A DNA stretch of 64,000 nt, taken from Planctomycetota bacterium (GTDB lineage: Bacteria > Planctomycetota > Planctomycetia > Pirellulales > UBA1268). Positions 48,051 through 63,000 of this stretch are shown here, in pieces (positions within the stretch are counted from its first letter, which is position 1; every line of letters starts with the position of its first letter). The notes under the pieces were generated by a model. The model had not been told where the DNA came from and did no database searches. It saw nothing but the letters and a program-made list of their open reading frames with translations. The position numbers were made by a program, and so were the translations under genes. The stretch spans positions 1-64,000 of the forward strand of contig QWOQ01000007.1 in NCBI GenBank assembly GCA_003669585.1, read 5' to 3'.

Positions 48051-51000
48051 TCAGACTTTCTTCCACGTCTTCCTGCTGTCGTTCCAAGTGATGCTGCCAT
48101 TGGACACAACCCCGACCGTGCCGTTCCAGTCTTTCACCTGAATCATGCCAGGGGCGATCCACTTCCCGTATGCGGCTTTTCCGGTGGCTTCCACGAAGCA
48201 GAGGTCGCCGTTCGCCGTTTCAAACATCCGCACCCGAGCACCACGAGAGTCTGTATAATCTGCGGTGCTCTCAAATCTCGTGCCGAGCCTGCCAGACGCC
48301 CAATAGATGTCGAATATGGTGCCGCTCAGCAGGCCGCTGGACGCCCTAGGAGTGATGACGCCGTTCGCATCGATGGTGCACGAACCGTAATCGCCGCTGT
48401 CGCTCCACACCCGCAGAGATCGCCCCTGTTGCTGAACGTGAAACAGGGCTCCGCCCTTCTCGTAGGTGCCCGTGACGACAACACGCTGCCATGCGGTCTT
48501 GCCCTTGTTCCAGGCGATCACGCCGCCCTTAATCTCGCCGTTCATCCCTTCCGATGGCACGTTGATGAATCGCGTGCCGACGAGCAGTCCCGTTGCGGTA
48601 TGTCCGTCGGGATAGGTCAACGAGATGTCCTGGCCGTTCTGCGTGATGTATGCCGTTCGGCCGTTGACCAGCCAGAATCCTGTCAGTTCCTTCGCGCTCG
48701 ATACGTTGGTCAGGAAATTACCCGTGACTTTTCCTGTCACATCAAACTTGGTGAGAGCCGAGTTCACGCCAATCGTGCTGCGGTATGCGGCGATCGTCTC
48801 GTCCCGGCCATCGCCGTTGAAGTCGAAGGTGAATGCCGTCTCGTCGTTAGCGCTCTGCCGGCTGAAAATCGTGGTGAATTCGTTCCCCAAAGGGGTCCCC
48901 AGCCTCGCCCCATCGAACACCCGCTGCCTGCCGTAGGCATCATTGGGCCGGCCGACAATGAGGTCCTGCACACCGTCGGCGTTCGAGTCACCGACCGCCA
49001 TCCGCGGCACTCCCCGCCCACTATTGCCGAATGGCTGGAACCTGCCGCCGGGTGCCGCCACCCAAGCATTATTGACAGACAGGGTGAACGACTGGACAGT
49101 CGCGATCTCGTTGACGGCTGAGCCGACGAAGACCAGGCCTCGATTCGCCGGCCCGTTCAGATTCTGATCCGCGACGACGATCGTGAACTCCGCCGCTGCC
49201 GACATACCCATCGGCCACAGATCTGGGCCGATCTTTTCCAGGAAGTGCCCCGGCTCACCGCTGAAGACACGGATCGGTGCCCTCACGGCCCCCGCAGGCG
49301 AGACCACGAGGTCATACCATCCGTCGCCGTTGACATCCCCGACCGCGACGTTGATTCCGCCCATGTAGTTACGGAGATCGCTGTAGGGCCTGAGTTCCGT
49401 CACAAGATGACCATCGCGGCCATCAAAGATTCGCACGAATGCGTTGGGAACACCCTTGTTCAGGCCCACGATCAGATCGGCAAGGCCGTCCCCGGTGAGG
49501 TCGCCCATCACGGCCCGCACGCCCACGAGGCTCGTCGTGCCGTACAACCGCTCCGCGGGTACCTCGAACTTCAGCATGCCGGATGCGGCGTCAAACACCT
49601 TCACGCCATACGTGCTGTCGACGCCCACGTCGGACACCACAGCCACGGTCGAGTCGTTGAACTTCTCGATGCTCGTAAACCGCACGGGTAACGCGTCGCC
49701 AAACGTCCACAGGCCCGATCCAGGCACCGTCGGTGACAACTGCAGGAATGAGTCCGAAACGGTCGTCAGATCGATCAGGAGTTTGTCTCCCGAGCGGGGC
49801 GGCACAGTGCCGGTCGCCGGCAGGTTGCCGTTGATGTCGAAGGTTGTCGCCTGGCTGGGTACGACGACGATCGTATTGGCGACGTTCGTGCCTGCCAGTG
49901 ACAGCCGCTCGGTCGATCCGTCGAATGTCAGGCCGGCAAAGGCCCGCGCCAGCGATCCTGTCCGCAGCGTGGACGTGACTGATGACGGCGTGACGCGATA
50001 GTTGACGCTCTTCGTGTTGTCAGTCGCCCCGTCGTCCACAGAGACACGGTCATTACCGCCGCCGCTCGTGACGGCCACCGCACCCCTCAGCGCATCGAGG
50101 TCGCCGTTACCGACGTTGACTACGTCGTCTCCTTCACCGGCGTTCACCGTTGTGACGCCGCTCGTTGCCAATAGGTTGACGGTATCAGTACCGCCATTGG
50201 TGTTGAGTGTCGTTGCGCCGGCGTGGGTGCTGGCCACGGTAAACGTGTCGCCGCCGCTGCCGAGGCTGACCTTCAGGGCCTCAAACGTGCCGTAGACGAT
50301 CTTGCCAACCATCCCAAGGCCCGTGAGCTCGGTCGAAGTCAGCGTACCGGTGTTGCCGAGCGTGTCGGCGGTATCGACCACGTTCAGCGTGTCGCTGCCG
50401 CTGCCACCGTTGACCGTCAGCAGGGCACTGATCGAGTTGGCATTGCCACCGGCGGTCGGTGCCGTGCTGCCCACGTTCACCGTGTCGGCGCCGTTGCCCG
50501 TGTTGATCGTCGTGGCTGCGGAGATGGCCCGAACGTTGACCGTGTCGGTGCCGGCGGCGGTGTTCACCGTCGTCAGGCCCGCGGTCGATTCGATCGTGAC
50601 CGTGTCGGTGCCGGCCTCACCGTTCACGGTCGTCCCGCCGGCGTGCGTGCTTACGACGGTGATCGTGTCGCCACCGTCGCCGGCGCTGACAGTCAGCGAT
50701 TGAATCTTCGAGTAGGTCGCCGTCACTCCCGCCCCCGACACCGTCGTGCTGGTGATCGAGATGTTGTCGGCAAACCCGGTGCCCGTCACATCAAGCGTGT
50801 TCGCGGTGCCGCCGCCGCCATCGACGGCGACCCCCGCGTTGACCAACGCCAGTCCGGATAGATCGGCAAAGCCATTGACCACGAACGCATCGTCGCCCGT
50901 CCCGCCATGAAGCGTGACGGCCGCGAGATTGCGGCGAACCGTGAAGGAGTCGCCCTCGTCGCCGCCGTTGATCGTCGTCTGGTAACTGACGCCTTTGGTG

Positions 51001-54000
51001 AGGTACTGTCCCCCGGCGATCTTCGTTCCGCCGAGGCTGTTCGTCGCGTAGAGATTTCCGACCGAGTAGGTATTCCGACCCGCTCCGCCATCAATGGTCG
51101 TAACGGCCCAGTTGTCATCGACGACGACATTGTCACTGCCGCCGCCGGCAGCGACCGAGAGCGTGTTGATGCTCTTTGTGTAGTTGACGCGTTGTGCAAT
51201 CGCAGGATTTGTCGCCAGCGAGGCGACGGAGGCGAAGCCGGAGGGGTCGGTGCTTGCGCCCAGCCGCAGCTGATCTGCTTCGTCGGAGGCGGTCACTCTC
51301 AGGATGTCGACGGCGGCGTCATTGCCGCTGTCGGAAACGTCGACCGCATAGCCGGATACCGGCAGAGCGGGATTGCGGAACGTCACATTATAGGTGTCGG
51401 CCCCGCCCAACCCATCGAGCGTCATCGAGTTGGCCCGGTCGTTGAGTTTGATCACGTTGAACACGTCGCTGCCACTGCCGCCGGTCGCGGTCACCGGCCC
51501 GACGATCTGGTTGCCGGGCGTGGACATGTCGATCGTGATCGTATTGGCGGTGGCCACACTGCCGTCGATGGCGATCGACGAGCCGTTGACGCTGCCATAG
51601 ATCAGGATCTTCGTGGCGGTCGTGTCGGCGGTTACGTCATTTCCACGGAGCGTGACGGCCTGCGTTGCCTGGACGGAACCGCCGGACTCGATCGTGAGAT
51701 CGTCGCCGGCGAGCAGCTTCACGTTGCCGGCAACTGCCTGCACAGCACCGCTGGACTTCACCGTCACATTCTGGCCGGAGGCACTGGCGTCTATCGCCCG
51801 GAGAGTGACGTCGCCGCCCGTGGAGGCGACACGCTCGACGATCGACAGCAGTCCCTTGGCCGTGACCGCGACATTCTGGCCGGCTGACACGCCCGAGATC
51901 TTTATCGCGGCCGGCAGGGCGACGCCGTCGATGCCGCCGATCGTCAGGGCCTTGTCGTTGGTGGCGAAGAAGCCGCCGGTGTCGCTGGTTCCCTCGAGAT
52001 TGTCCACCGAGAGCTTGATCGGGGCCGCAGCCGTGCCGACGCCCGTCGCAGCCCGGAGCAGCGCGTTCGCCGCGACGATGTCGCGGGTGCCGGTCGTCGC
52101 CGAAGTGATCTTGCCGACGGTGCTGGAATCATTGTCGGCGCGGAGCGTCACGCTGCCGGTGCCGGTTTTCGTGTCAACCCTACCCGTGCCTGTGAACGCG
52201 ATGTCGTTGTCGACAAGGATTGCGACATCGCCGCCGTTGCTCGTGATAGCCGCTGCCACGACGATGTCGTCCGACGCGGTAAGTAAGACTGGCCCGGCAG
52301 AGTCGATCGCCTCATTGACGGTGATCGTGCTGTGGGCGGAGAGGGTCACCGACGTTGCCGAAAGCCCCACAAGGCTGCTCACGCCGCCGATCTCGACGTC
52401 ACCGGTGTTGTCGATCCAGAGGCCGCCAGTCGTGACGACCGCCTCCAGACGGCTCACCTTGGTGTGAAGTGCGGCCGTCGTACTACCGATCTTCGTAACG
52501 GCCTTCAGGATCGCCGAGCCGGCCGTGATGTCGCCCGGACCAGCAAGGTCGGTAATGCCCTGCGTCGCCTCGATCGTGACGACGCCGCTGGAGGCGGCGG
52601 TGATCACGCCGATAGCCGCATCGCCCTCGACCGTGAGCGTCACCCCGGCGGTCGATGCGGTGGCAGCGTCGACGTCTAGGCTGCCCAGCGACTGGATGAA
52701 CATGCTGCCCGAGCCCGCGTCGGCGTGCAGCGACACCGACTTACGATTCCCGGAGGGGCCGACCAGGAAGAAGTCGTGCGCTGCACCGATCCCGGAGCCG
52801 GCGTCTAGGCTGATGGTCTTGGCCGCAACGTTTGCCTTGTCTGAAGCCACACCGCCGAACCTGCTGTTGATCCCGCTCGTCGCGGTGAGCGCGACAATCT
52901 CGACGGAATCGATGGTGCCGACGGTCATCGCTCCAGCGTCCACCTTGATCGTCACATTGCCGCCCGCGGTCACGCTCGAGACCGTCAGGCCACCAGACAC
53001 CTGCTGCACATCGACGTTGCCGCGCACATCGGCGGCCAACGCCCCGACCTGCATGCGAAGCGATCCGCTCGTGCCCGAGACTCCGCCCCCGGTGCTCGTG
53101 ACACTGAACGCACCTGCTGCCTTGATTGCCGCCGAAACGCCAATCGAATAATGGTCAACGATATCTCCCTTGGCTCGCAGCCGCACGTCACCGCCGGCAG
53201 AAACACTATCGATGTTGATGTGGCCTTCCGAGCCGAGATCGATGGCGTCAGCGGCCGTGGCGACGATGGCACCCGATACCTCGACATTCACGTCATCGAT
53301 GACCTGCAGCGTCACGCTCTTGACTTCGCGACGGTTTTCCAAGTAAGTGCCGGCCGTCATGCTCTTCGTGCCGGACCCGGTGTGGAGGTGCGTGTCGAGC
53401 TTCGCCCAGAGCATCGTGTTCGCGTAGCTCTGCCCCTGCAGAACCATCGCGGCCGGCGCCCCGACGTATTTGTAGAGGCCGAACGTGTCCTTCAGCTGCA
53501 CCCGCACGATGTCATTCGTGGCCACGGGGACAGATCCCGTCGTGGCGCTGGTGGAATACGTTGCCGTCACGGCCTGCCAGAGACTCGTGTCAGCGTAATT
53601 GGCCGTGCCAAGATTGACACTCGCACTGGCGCCGATGTAACGGTAGGTCGCAAAGCTCACCCCAACGATGTCGGTGACGGTCGCCTTCGACAGGAGTTGC
53701 TGGTCAGCGGGGGCCAGACCTTTGAAGCCACTGGTGAGATCGAGGTTGACTAGGCCGCTGCTGCTGCCAATCGAGTTGCTGGCACCGCTGGCGATCAGGC
53801 TGACGTTGGCCCCGACGACGTTTGGCGATTCCGTCCCTGTGGGGTTGTAGACGAACGCGTTCGGGATCGTCGTCTCCGGGTAGATCAACCGGAAAACACC
53901 CTCCGACACCGACGAAGTGAGCGCCGCGGAGTTGAGCGTCCGGTCGGCAATCCGCTGGTTGATCTCCGCCTGAGACAGCAGGTAGACGAAGTCGGGGTTG

Positions 54001-57000
54001 TAGGACTGATTCCCATAGTGGTCGGCGACCACCTGCATCGCTGCGGGCAACTGGAACCGCACGCTGACGCCGGAGAGACTGCCCGCGGCACCCAACGACA
54101 CTGTCACGGGCGTCGATGCGACGGCATCGGCGTAGGTTGCGGAAAGGCCGATGCGGTTGTTGTCGATCTTCACCACGAAGTAGGTCGTGTTGTCCTGCAC
54201 GCCGCCGAGTTGTCCGTTCGTGCCGCTGAACGTGATCTGATCGCCAGTCGTCAGCCCGGGGTTGCTGGCGAAGGAAATCGAGTTGCCCCCCACGGCACTC
54301 ACCGCCGTCGGGACACGCGTGTTGTAGCTGAACAACACGGTTGCGCCGGCCACAGAACCGTTGACCGTGATGTCGACCGTCGCGGGCGACTGGGCCAGGG
54401 CGGCCCGGCGACTGGCCGCCAGCTGGATGTGGGTGGAATCGACTTTCACGACGAAGTAGGCCTGCTCAGCCCACAGGTTTGTGACGCCCGCAACGCCGCT
54501 CAGGAAGACCTGGTCGCCGGTGTTCAATCCATGGCTGGAGGCGAATGCGATGGTGTCGCTGGCCGCATCGATCGCCGACACGCTGCTGGTCGTGACCTGT
54601 GTGGGGTCAGAGCTGGCGGTCGTGTAGCCATATTTGATCAGCGTGACCCCTGTGACCGAGCCGTACACGTTGATCGACAGGGGAACCGGGGGCTCCGCGA
54701 TGGCGGCGCTGACACGGTCGTTGGCAAGCCGGATGTGAGTATCGTCGACCTTCACGACGTAATACGGCACATCGTCATTGAGGCTCGTGACGCCCGCTGC
54801 ACCGCTCAGGAAGATCTGGTCGCCGGTGTTCAGCCCATGGGTGGATGCGAAGGCGATCGTATCGGTGGCGGGGGTTTGGCCGCTTGCGGCGACGTGGACG
54901 ATATCGAGCACGGCGATCGTACTGGCGACGGCGTCGCGCTTTGCATTGCGATAGGTCTGCCAGTAAGTGTGATAGTCCTGGGTCGCGGCGCTCTCCTCCG
55001 CCCGGATGGCAGTCCTCGCGGCCTCCGCCGCCAAGCTGCCGCTGAGCTGGAGGTTGGTATTGAGCGAGGATGCCTCGGTCTGGGACAGCGGCTGCGACTG
55101 CTCGTAGAGGGCGTCGAGAATCCTGCCGCTGGTCGCCTCGAGCCTCACGTTACCGCTTCCGGACCGGACAGACCCCAAGGCGGCGGCCCACAGCGTCGGC
55201 GTGACGAGCCTGAGGTCGTCGGTCGTTTCAAGGATGAAGATGCCGTCCTGCGCATTGGCTGCCAGGCCGCCCAATCCCGTCGTGTTGCTGTTGATTCGGA
55301 CAGACTGACCCGACGAGCCAATGCCGCCCGCCGTGGCCAGTAGTTCGATGCGGTTGCCCTGAATCAACGAATTTCCATCCGCGGCCGTGATGCCACGGGG
55401 AGCCCGAAGGGTGACGTTGCCGCCCGCTTGGAGTGAATTCACCACCAGTCCGTTCTGGTTGTCGGCGGACACGGCCGTGAGATCGATGTCGCCGCCCGCA
55501 GTGATCTTCACGGCACCACCGCCAGCGTCGACGGCCGAGAGGAAATTGCCGGTTACGTCGATATCGACCGAACCAACGGAGAGGCTCTGGCTGGAGACAA
55601 AACTCCGGAATGATAGTGGGCCGGCCTGTTGGCTCGCCGCCTTGGTCAGAATCGCGGCCCCCTGGCCGCTGGTGAACGAAGCGGACTTGATTGCCACGGC
55701 AGCCACGCTCGGGCTGGTGATGATCCCCGACAGGAGGATGTCCGTCTTGCTGTGAATGGTGACCGTCGGGCTGGCTGCTCCCCGTGCGGCGACGATTTCG
55801 ATCGGATTGTCGGCCTTGAGCGTATGCGTGAAGTAGTCCTTCTGGCCTACAACGGTGGTGTTTTCTGTGTGGTAGGACGTCTCCCGCATCCAGCCGCCAC
55901 CTGTCGTCCAACTGCGGTTTGTGGACGAGAAGTTTTTGTAGCCGCTGTCGTGCGTGATGTCGCTCGTGAGAACCGAGTCGCCCAGGTCCGTCCACCGCGT
56001 CGTGTTCTTGTAGTTCTCAGTGGGCAACGACACCTTCGCCGTCGTGCCTATGAAGCGGTAGGCGTGGTTCAGGGTGCCCTTCGACGTGTCGGTTCCCACA
56101 TACTTGATGAGCGACGAGTCTTTGATGACTTCGACGAGCGTGTCGTCGACCAACGAGTAGTTCACCGTGTAGAGGTTGCCCACGGCGTAGCTCAGTTGGC
56201 TGGTCCCGGCAGACATCTTGCCGTCGCCGACGAGTGCCTCCGATTCGAGCAGCGGCTGGCCATTGCTGTAGACGGACGTGGTAGAGGTGGGAAGCTGCTT
56301 GTCCTTCGCGAGGTTGTCGTCGTTGTAGCCCAGTAGATTGAACGAGTTGCTGTCGTACTGGTTTACCGTGGTGGTGGTGAACGACTGGCCTTCAGTCCAG
56401 ACATACAGCAGGCCAGCCGTCGGGTTGTAGGCCACCGGGGTTCCGTCCGGCGTGAAGACCGCAGCACCACTCTGGGAATACACCAATTGGTTGTTCACCA
56501 TCGAAGAGGTGTAGGTGGTCGTCTCGATCCCCGCCTGAGTGACGAGATATTCCGTTTTCTTTACCTGCGGCATCACCGTATCGACGATCGTGATGCGGCC
56601 CTTGCGGAACGTGGTCGTGTCGATGCGGTTGAGAATGAGACCGTAAGCGCTCTGGTTGTCGATGTCGACGCTCGCGTAGCCGCTGGCGACCTTCAGCCTG
56701 CCGTTGCCGGTACTGAAAACCTCACCGGCAATCGTGATCTCGCCCCCCTGTGGGGCAATATCCGAGACGACGATCGCCTGTCTCTGCGCGTCGAAGTATC
56801 CCTTGACGGGAACACCATCGACGCCGAAGGAGATGCCGGTCAGCGGCTTGCCGCTGGCGTCCAGCAGGCTGCTGCCGGTGGCTGTGCCCAGGAAGGTATT
56901 GCCCACATGGAGCGTCACGGTGTCCACGCCGCTCTGCACGAGACCGTCGATGTTCAGATAGCGGGCCGTGATCGCGATGCGTCCCTGGGCGACGACCTTC

Positions 57001-60000
57001 GACGTATCTCGATCGATCGCAGTCTGGAGATCCGGGGCTTGAATCGAGCTCGCAGTGACGAGCGGCTGGTTGGGTTGTAACTTCGCCGCAGCCCGCTTGG
57101 TGCTGTAGCTGACATACTGCCGCGGATCTTGATTAGAGTGGTACCAGTTGTTGGAGTTGAGCGTGAAATCCTTGGCCGACGTGATCGTCACTCCGGCATT
57201 GCCACCGCCACGGATCTCCCCGGAGACGTTGATACTGCCGTTCAAGTTGTTGATCGTGACGCCGCCGGTCTCGTTGACAACCTGCCCGGTGATGTAGATG
57301 TCCGGGTCGATTTGCGGCGGGCTGTTGAGCCCGTTCCACGAGTATTGCGAGAAGCTATAAGCGTCTTGCGTGATGCTGATTTGCTTCGTAGAAGGGGCGA
57401 CAGCGGCCGACGACGACACATTGTTGAAGTAGACCCGACCCGGCGTCAGTTCTGTGTACTTGCCATTGACGACGGTGACTCTTGTCGCATCGTCGATCAC
57501 CGCATCGCCCACGATCAGATTGAAGGGGGACTGGTTGCGAATCGTGATCGACGCATTCGGGGTGGCGTGTAGTTGCGACTGGGTCACCCCGGCCTGGCTA
57601 TCGGCCTCGATGAACACCGATCCGGGGGAAACATAGATTTGCGGAACCTGGATGAACATGGCATCGAGGCTGCGCTTTACGGCCGGTGGACTCGTGCTCA
57701 ACAGGCCGTAGCTGGCCAGCGTCGTCTCGATCTGCTGGAGTTGCACCTGATATCGCGCCACCGCCTCAACGTTCGTGCTATGACTGCTGATCCACGCGAG
57801 AATCTCGTCCCGCTGCTTGACAAGTTGCTCGCCCAGATTATGAATCGTCGCGACGGGCGCCGCCACGCCCACCGGCTTGATGCAATAGAACACGTCCGGC
57901 GTCGAGAACGCGGCCCGCAACTGCAGGCCCTTGTTGCTTTCGATGGCGGCGGCAACGAGGCCGGCGGAAGGTGATGTCAACTTCTGCCAGATGGCGGTAT
58001 TGGCGTAATCCTGCTGCTCCAGGATCAGGTCGGTGGTGCCGTTCTTGAGATACTGGTAGTAACCGCCGACGTCACCGCCGGCCTTCGCGCCGGTCACGAC
58101 GTGCACCACCGCATTCTGAGAGACCGGGAACGTGATCTTGTCTAGGTCGATCCGGGCAAATTCGTACGCGACATCATCGGGAACCAATACTCCCTGCTGC
58201 AACAATGCCGCTTTGTCGACAGCCAACAGCGTCTGTCCAAGTTTTCCTGCCGCAAGTAGGTTTGTCTGGCCGACCTTCATCGGGCTGATCAGCATTACTG
58301 TCTGGCTGTCACTGCCTGCCGTGACATTGGAAGTCGAGTCTACGGTCACGGTGTTCGTGCTGTTCACGGTCGCCCCGTCGGGCACCGGGAAGCCGTACGG
58401 CACCAGGGACACCGAGATCACGCTTCCGTCGGTGCGAGCCCGATTGTTCCCCCCAAGCCCTTGGATCGCCAGCAGATTCACGTTCTTGACGGCCTGCACC
58501 TTACTGCTATTCACCACCGAGACCGAGTCGCGCTCGTTGATGACCGCCTTCACGATCGGCACCGCGATCGTCGGGAGCATGCCCACCGTGGTGATCACGG
58601 CATTTGAGCTGGCGCTTAGCAGATTCGGCACGCCACTTCTGTTACGCCCCGACTGCAGGAAGACTTCGCTCCCCTTGAGCGTTGAGTTGTCGATCGTGAT
58701 GGCGTTGGTGACGTTGGCCGTGGTCTTGGCATCGACCCCGGCACCGCCGCCTGCATAAGAGGCGACGAGCAGGTTGCCGCTCGGCTGGAGGCGCGACTCG
58801 GCGCGGGTTGCCAGCAGCAGGTCGCCCGTCTTATTTTCAAGCGTCGCTCCCGTGACGTTGATCTTCGCGTTGGCGGTCGAGTCGATCCGCGACACCCCAA
58901 CCGCCACGCCGAACCCCGAGACGCTCTCGATGCGGACGCTGTCATACGCCTCCGCGTTGGTCAGCGACTCGATGCGAAACAAGCCATGCGTCTGGCGGGT
59001 GCCGTGGGCGGTCAGGCGGGCCGCCGGACCGATGTCGACGACGGACTGAAAGGGATTTAGGGTGGTGCCGATGTCGGTCGCGCTAGTCAGCGCGGTCACG
59101 TTGCCGAGGCTCGCCGACCCAGAGCGGAGATTGCTCGCATCCTTGTATGCATCCTTAAGGAACGTGTTCCCGGCATTAATCAGGATGTTGATCGCGTCGA
59201 CGGTCGCCCCGGTACCGATGCGGACGTCGGCTTTACTCGTGAATGTGTTCTTCACGCCGGCGCCACTGCCAGCGGCCAACGCGATGGAATAGCTGTCGGC
59301 CGACGCATCAGCGTTTTGGGTGAGTTGGGAATTGACATCCAGCGTCGTCGTCAGGCTGAGAATGGCGTTGTTGCCGATTGTGGCCTGCACACTGTTGTCG
59401 CTCGTCACCTGCGACTCGGCCCCCGCGGCGGCCAAGACCCCACCACCTGCCGCGATGCTCTTTGAGCGCAGCGTGTCGCTGCCGCTGGCGGAGAGATGCA
59501 ACGCGTTTGCGCTGACGTTTGTTCCTGTTCCCACCGAGGCGACGACCTCGTCGGTGGCATTCCCTCTGCCGACCTGAATATTGGCGATCATCGCCCCGAT
59601 TGCGATCGTTCCCAACGCGCCGCCGTAGGCCGACGAGTTGGCGATGTTGTTGGAGGTGGCCTGGATTGTCACATCGCCCGTAGACGTGAGCGTGGCGTTG
59701 TTGGTCGCGCTGGCTTCGACACGGGTGCGGATGATGGCGTCGGAACGGTTGCCCGACGCCGCCCCGCCGCCGGAGGCCGAGACGCCAACGGTTGTGGTCG
59801 TCGGCACGTTGGCGACCGACGCCGCGGTGATCGAGGTGCTGCCGGAAGCGATCGTTGCGTCGTCGACAGTGGCGGTGATCGTGCTTGCGATCGTGTTGTT
59901 GAGGATGGCGACACCGAGCGCCCCTCCCACACTGAAGGCAACGCTCGTGACGGTGGCATCGGCGTTGACGACGGCCTTCTCGTCCGCGTGGACGCTGACG

Positions 60001-63000
60001 GCCCCCCCGGCGGTGACGGTCATGGCACCACTGATGGTGGCGGTCACCGTGTCGTCGATCGTGTTGTAGACCCCGACGCCGCCGCCGCTGGCGCTAAGGG
60101 CACCAAGGGAGACAGAAACTGCCACTACCGTGGTCTTCGTGACCTCGGCATCCATCGTAGCCGACACACTGACTTTACCGCCGGCATTGACCTTGTTCAC
60201 TGAGGAGCCACTGATCGTCGCGCTCACGCTGTCCTTGATCGTGTTGGTCACCTCTGACGCGGCCACCGAAACCGCCCCAAGGCTGGCCGACAACGCCACA
60301 CCGATCGCCGCTGACTTGGTGACCGTACTGCTGCCGGTGGAGACCACCTCGATGTTGCCAACGGCCCCCACGGTGGAGTCGCTGACGTGCGCGTCGATCT
60401 TGTTCGCTATCATGCTCTTCGAACCCACGCCCGCGGCAGCGACTGCGCCGCCAACGCCAATCGCGATCGCCACCGATCCGGCGAAGGCCGTGGCATCGAC
60501 CGTGTCGGTCGCACTGGCCTTGACCGTCACGTTTCCCGACGCAGTCACCACGGAACGCTCGATGGAAGCGAGCACCTGGTTGGCGAGGCCGGCGGTATCG
60601 TCCGAGGATTTGTAGCCGATAAAATTCCGCGAGATCGAGACGCCAACGGAGCCAGCTGCTGAGTTTGCGCCCCCGCTGAAGGCCCCCGCGACAGCGCCCA
60701 CGAGCGAATTGATGGAAGCCGTGCTCTTCGCCACGACGTTCACATCACCGGCGGTCGCGTTGACGTTACTGTCGACGACCGAGGACTGGACCTGGTTGCA
60801 GATAATGTTGTAGGCATCGGCACCGGCACCGCTCAACGAAACTGCGAGCGAACCGGACGCTGCCGACAGGGTCACGGCCACTGACGTCGCCTTGATCTCC
60901 GCGCTCTCGAGGGAACTGAGCGAAACAGCGCCGGCCGTGGCAGTGATACCTGTTCCCTTGTTTGCGTTGGCGATGGAGGCCGAGATGACGTTGGCAACCT
61001 CGTTCCGCGCCAACGACACCCCGATCGCGACGCCGGCGGCGGTGCTGCCGAAGGCGGCTGTCAACGAAGCCCCCACGGCGGTTGCTGTGATCGTGCTCTT
61101 GTCCTGGGCCAGAAGCGTCACGTTGTTGGCCGTGATGCTGCCGTTCGCTTGCTCGTAGACACCGGCCTGCCCGCCCACCACCTGCACGTTGGAGACGTAG
61201 TCGATCGACGCCTTGACGGAGGTCGCAATCTTGTTTTTGGCGGCCGCCCCTGAGCCTGCGACGGCGATGCCGACGCTCGTTCCCTGCGAGATCGCTGCGG
61301 ATACCGCCACGATTACGGCGCTGATGGCTTCTTCCGTCTTGGCGGTAATCGTCAGATGTCCCTGGGCATTGATGGTCGAATTCCGCACGTAGGCGTGCAC
61401 CTCGACACGCTCTGGCGTGTCGCTGTCGAGGCCGTAGCCGATGTAATTAGTCGAGACAGCCGCTCCAATGGCAACGCCGGCCCCCACGCTCGTCCCGCGG
61501 CCGAGTGCCATTGCCAGGGTCACCACCGTCGCGTGGATCGAGGAAGAGTCGCTGCTGGCGAGCACCACGTCTTTGCCCGCCGTCACGAAGCTGTTTTCAA
61601 TGCGGGCGTTCGAACCGGAGAGGATGATGTTCGTTGCCTCTGCGCCACCGCCGCTCAGGCCCACGCCGGTACCGCTCGTTCCGGCGGCGAATGCGACTGA
61701 CGCCGCCACCGAGACGGCTTTGATCGTGCTGCTGCTGGTGCTCGTGAGCCCCACGTCTGTCTTCGATGTCACGTCGGCGTTGAGCAGTTCGGCAGTCACC
61801 TTATCGTCGATGCGATTGCGGGCGATCGATACGCCGATGGCCAGACCGGCGGCGTTGTTGTCGCCCTTCGCAAACGAGAGGCTGGCCCCTACCGCGGTGG
61901 CTGTCACCGTTGCAGTGTCGCTGGCGGTAAGTGCGATCGGGCCACCCAGCGACTGGATCGGTGAAAGGGATTTGATTTGCGGCGGCGTGTTGACGATCGC
62001 GGCTCGAACGGTCGTGTCGATCTCATTCGTGGCGGCCGCGCCCGCACCGGAAGCCGCAGCGGCAGTGGTTCCGCCGCTGGCAAAGGCGAGCGATCCGGCA
62101 AACGCCACGACCCAGATCGTGGGCTGCGAGTTGGCAACGACACTAAGATTGCCAGCTGCCACAACGTACGAATCGCTGATGAAAGCCTGCACCCCGCCGG
62201 ACGCGGTCTTGTCCTTGATCGTGTTATTCGCCACGGACGCGCCCACGGACAAGGCCACGGTCGATTCCCCCCCGCCACCGAGGCCAACGCCGATGGCAAT
62301 CGCCCCGGCGATCGACTTGATCGTCGATTCGTCCTGAGCCGATACAGTCACCGTGCCGCTGTTTTGGCTGGTCACGTTACTGCCATTCCTGATCGACGCC
62401 GTGACGTCTTTGGAGATGGTGTTGAACGTGAACGCTCCGGCACCTGCGAGGGCCGTGGTCGCTCCACCCGCGCCGCTACTGGCGCTGGCGACTGCACCAC
62501 CGATCGCATACGCCTCGATCCGCCCCTTGGAATGGGCTTTCACGACGACACCGCCCACAGCGGTCGTGGTGACATGGGCTTTGTCGAGATATGCCGAGAC
62601 AACGCTGTCGATCTTGTTGAAGGCAAACGCCGCCCCGCCGGCCGCGGCGGTAGCCCCCGCATTCTCCGCCTTGGATAGCCCCACGGCGACGCCGCCCGCC
62701 ACCGTGACAATCCACGAGTCGGCATCGTCGGCCACCACCTTCAGGCTCCCCGCACTCACCAGACGCGTGCCGTCATCGCTCACGTAGGACTTGACGGTGG
62801 CATCGATCGAATTGATCGCGAGTCCGACCGCGAGGGCCAGCCCCTTGGCAGTTGGGTCGTCTTTTGACCCTGTGGCGTCGACGACGGCGATGCCTGCGGC
62901 AACGGCCGTGATGTGCGCGGCATTCGTGGCTGTGACAGTGACGGCACCGGTTACGGTGAGAGCGGAGTTGCTCACGTGGGCATCGATGTTCTCCTTGATG

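Noticed and set aside
47979-49121. Long + strand open frame (380 codons) over the 3' end of the giant gene
   Set aside because: It is antisense to a region with clear FG-GAP-like loops on the - strand, has arginine- and histidine-rich nonsense composition and no motifs. GC-rich repetitive genes often leave such open antisense frames.
54018-55343. 441-codon + strand open frame inside the giant gene
   Set aside because: The antisense frame mirrors the repeated GLNTGDQ-type modules; its own product is a repeated valine/arginine/aspartate pattern without domains.
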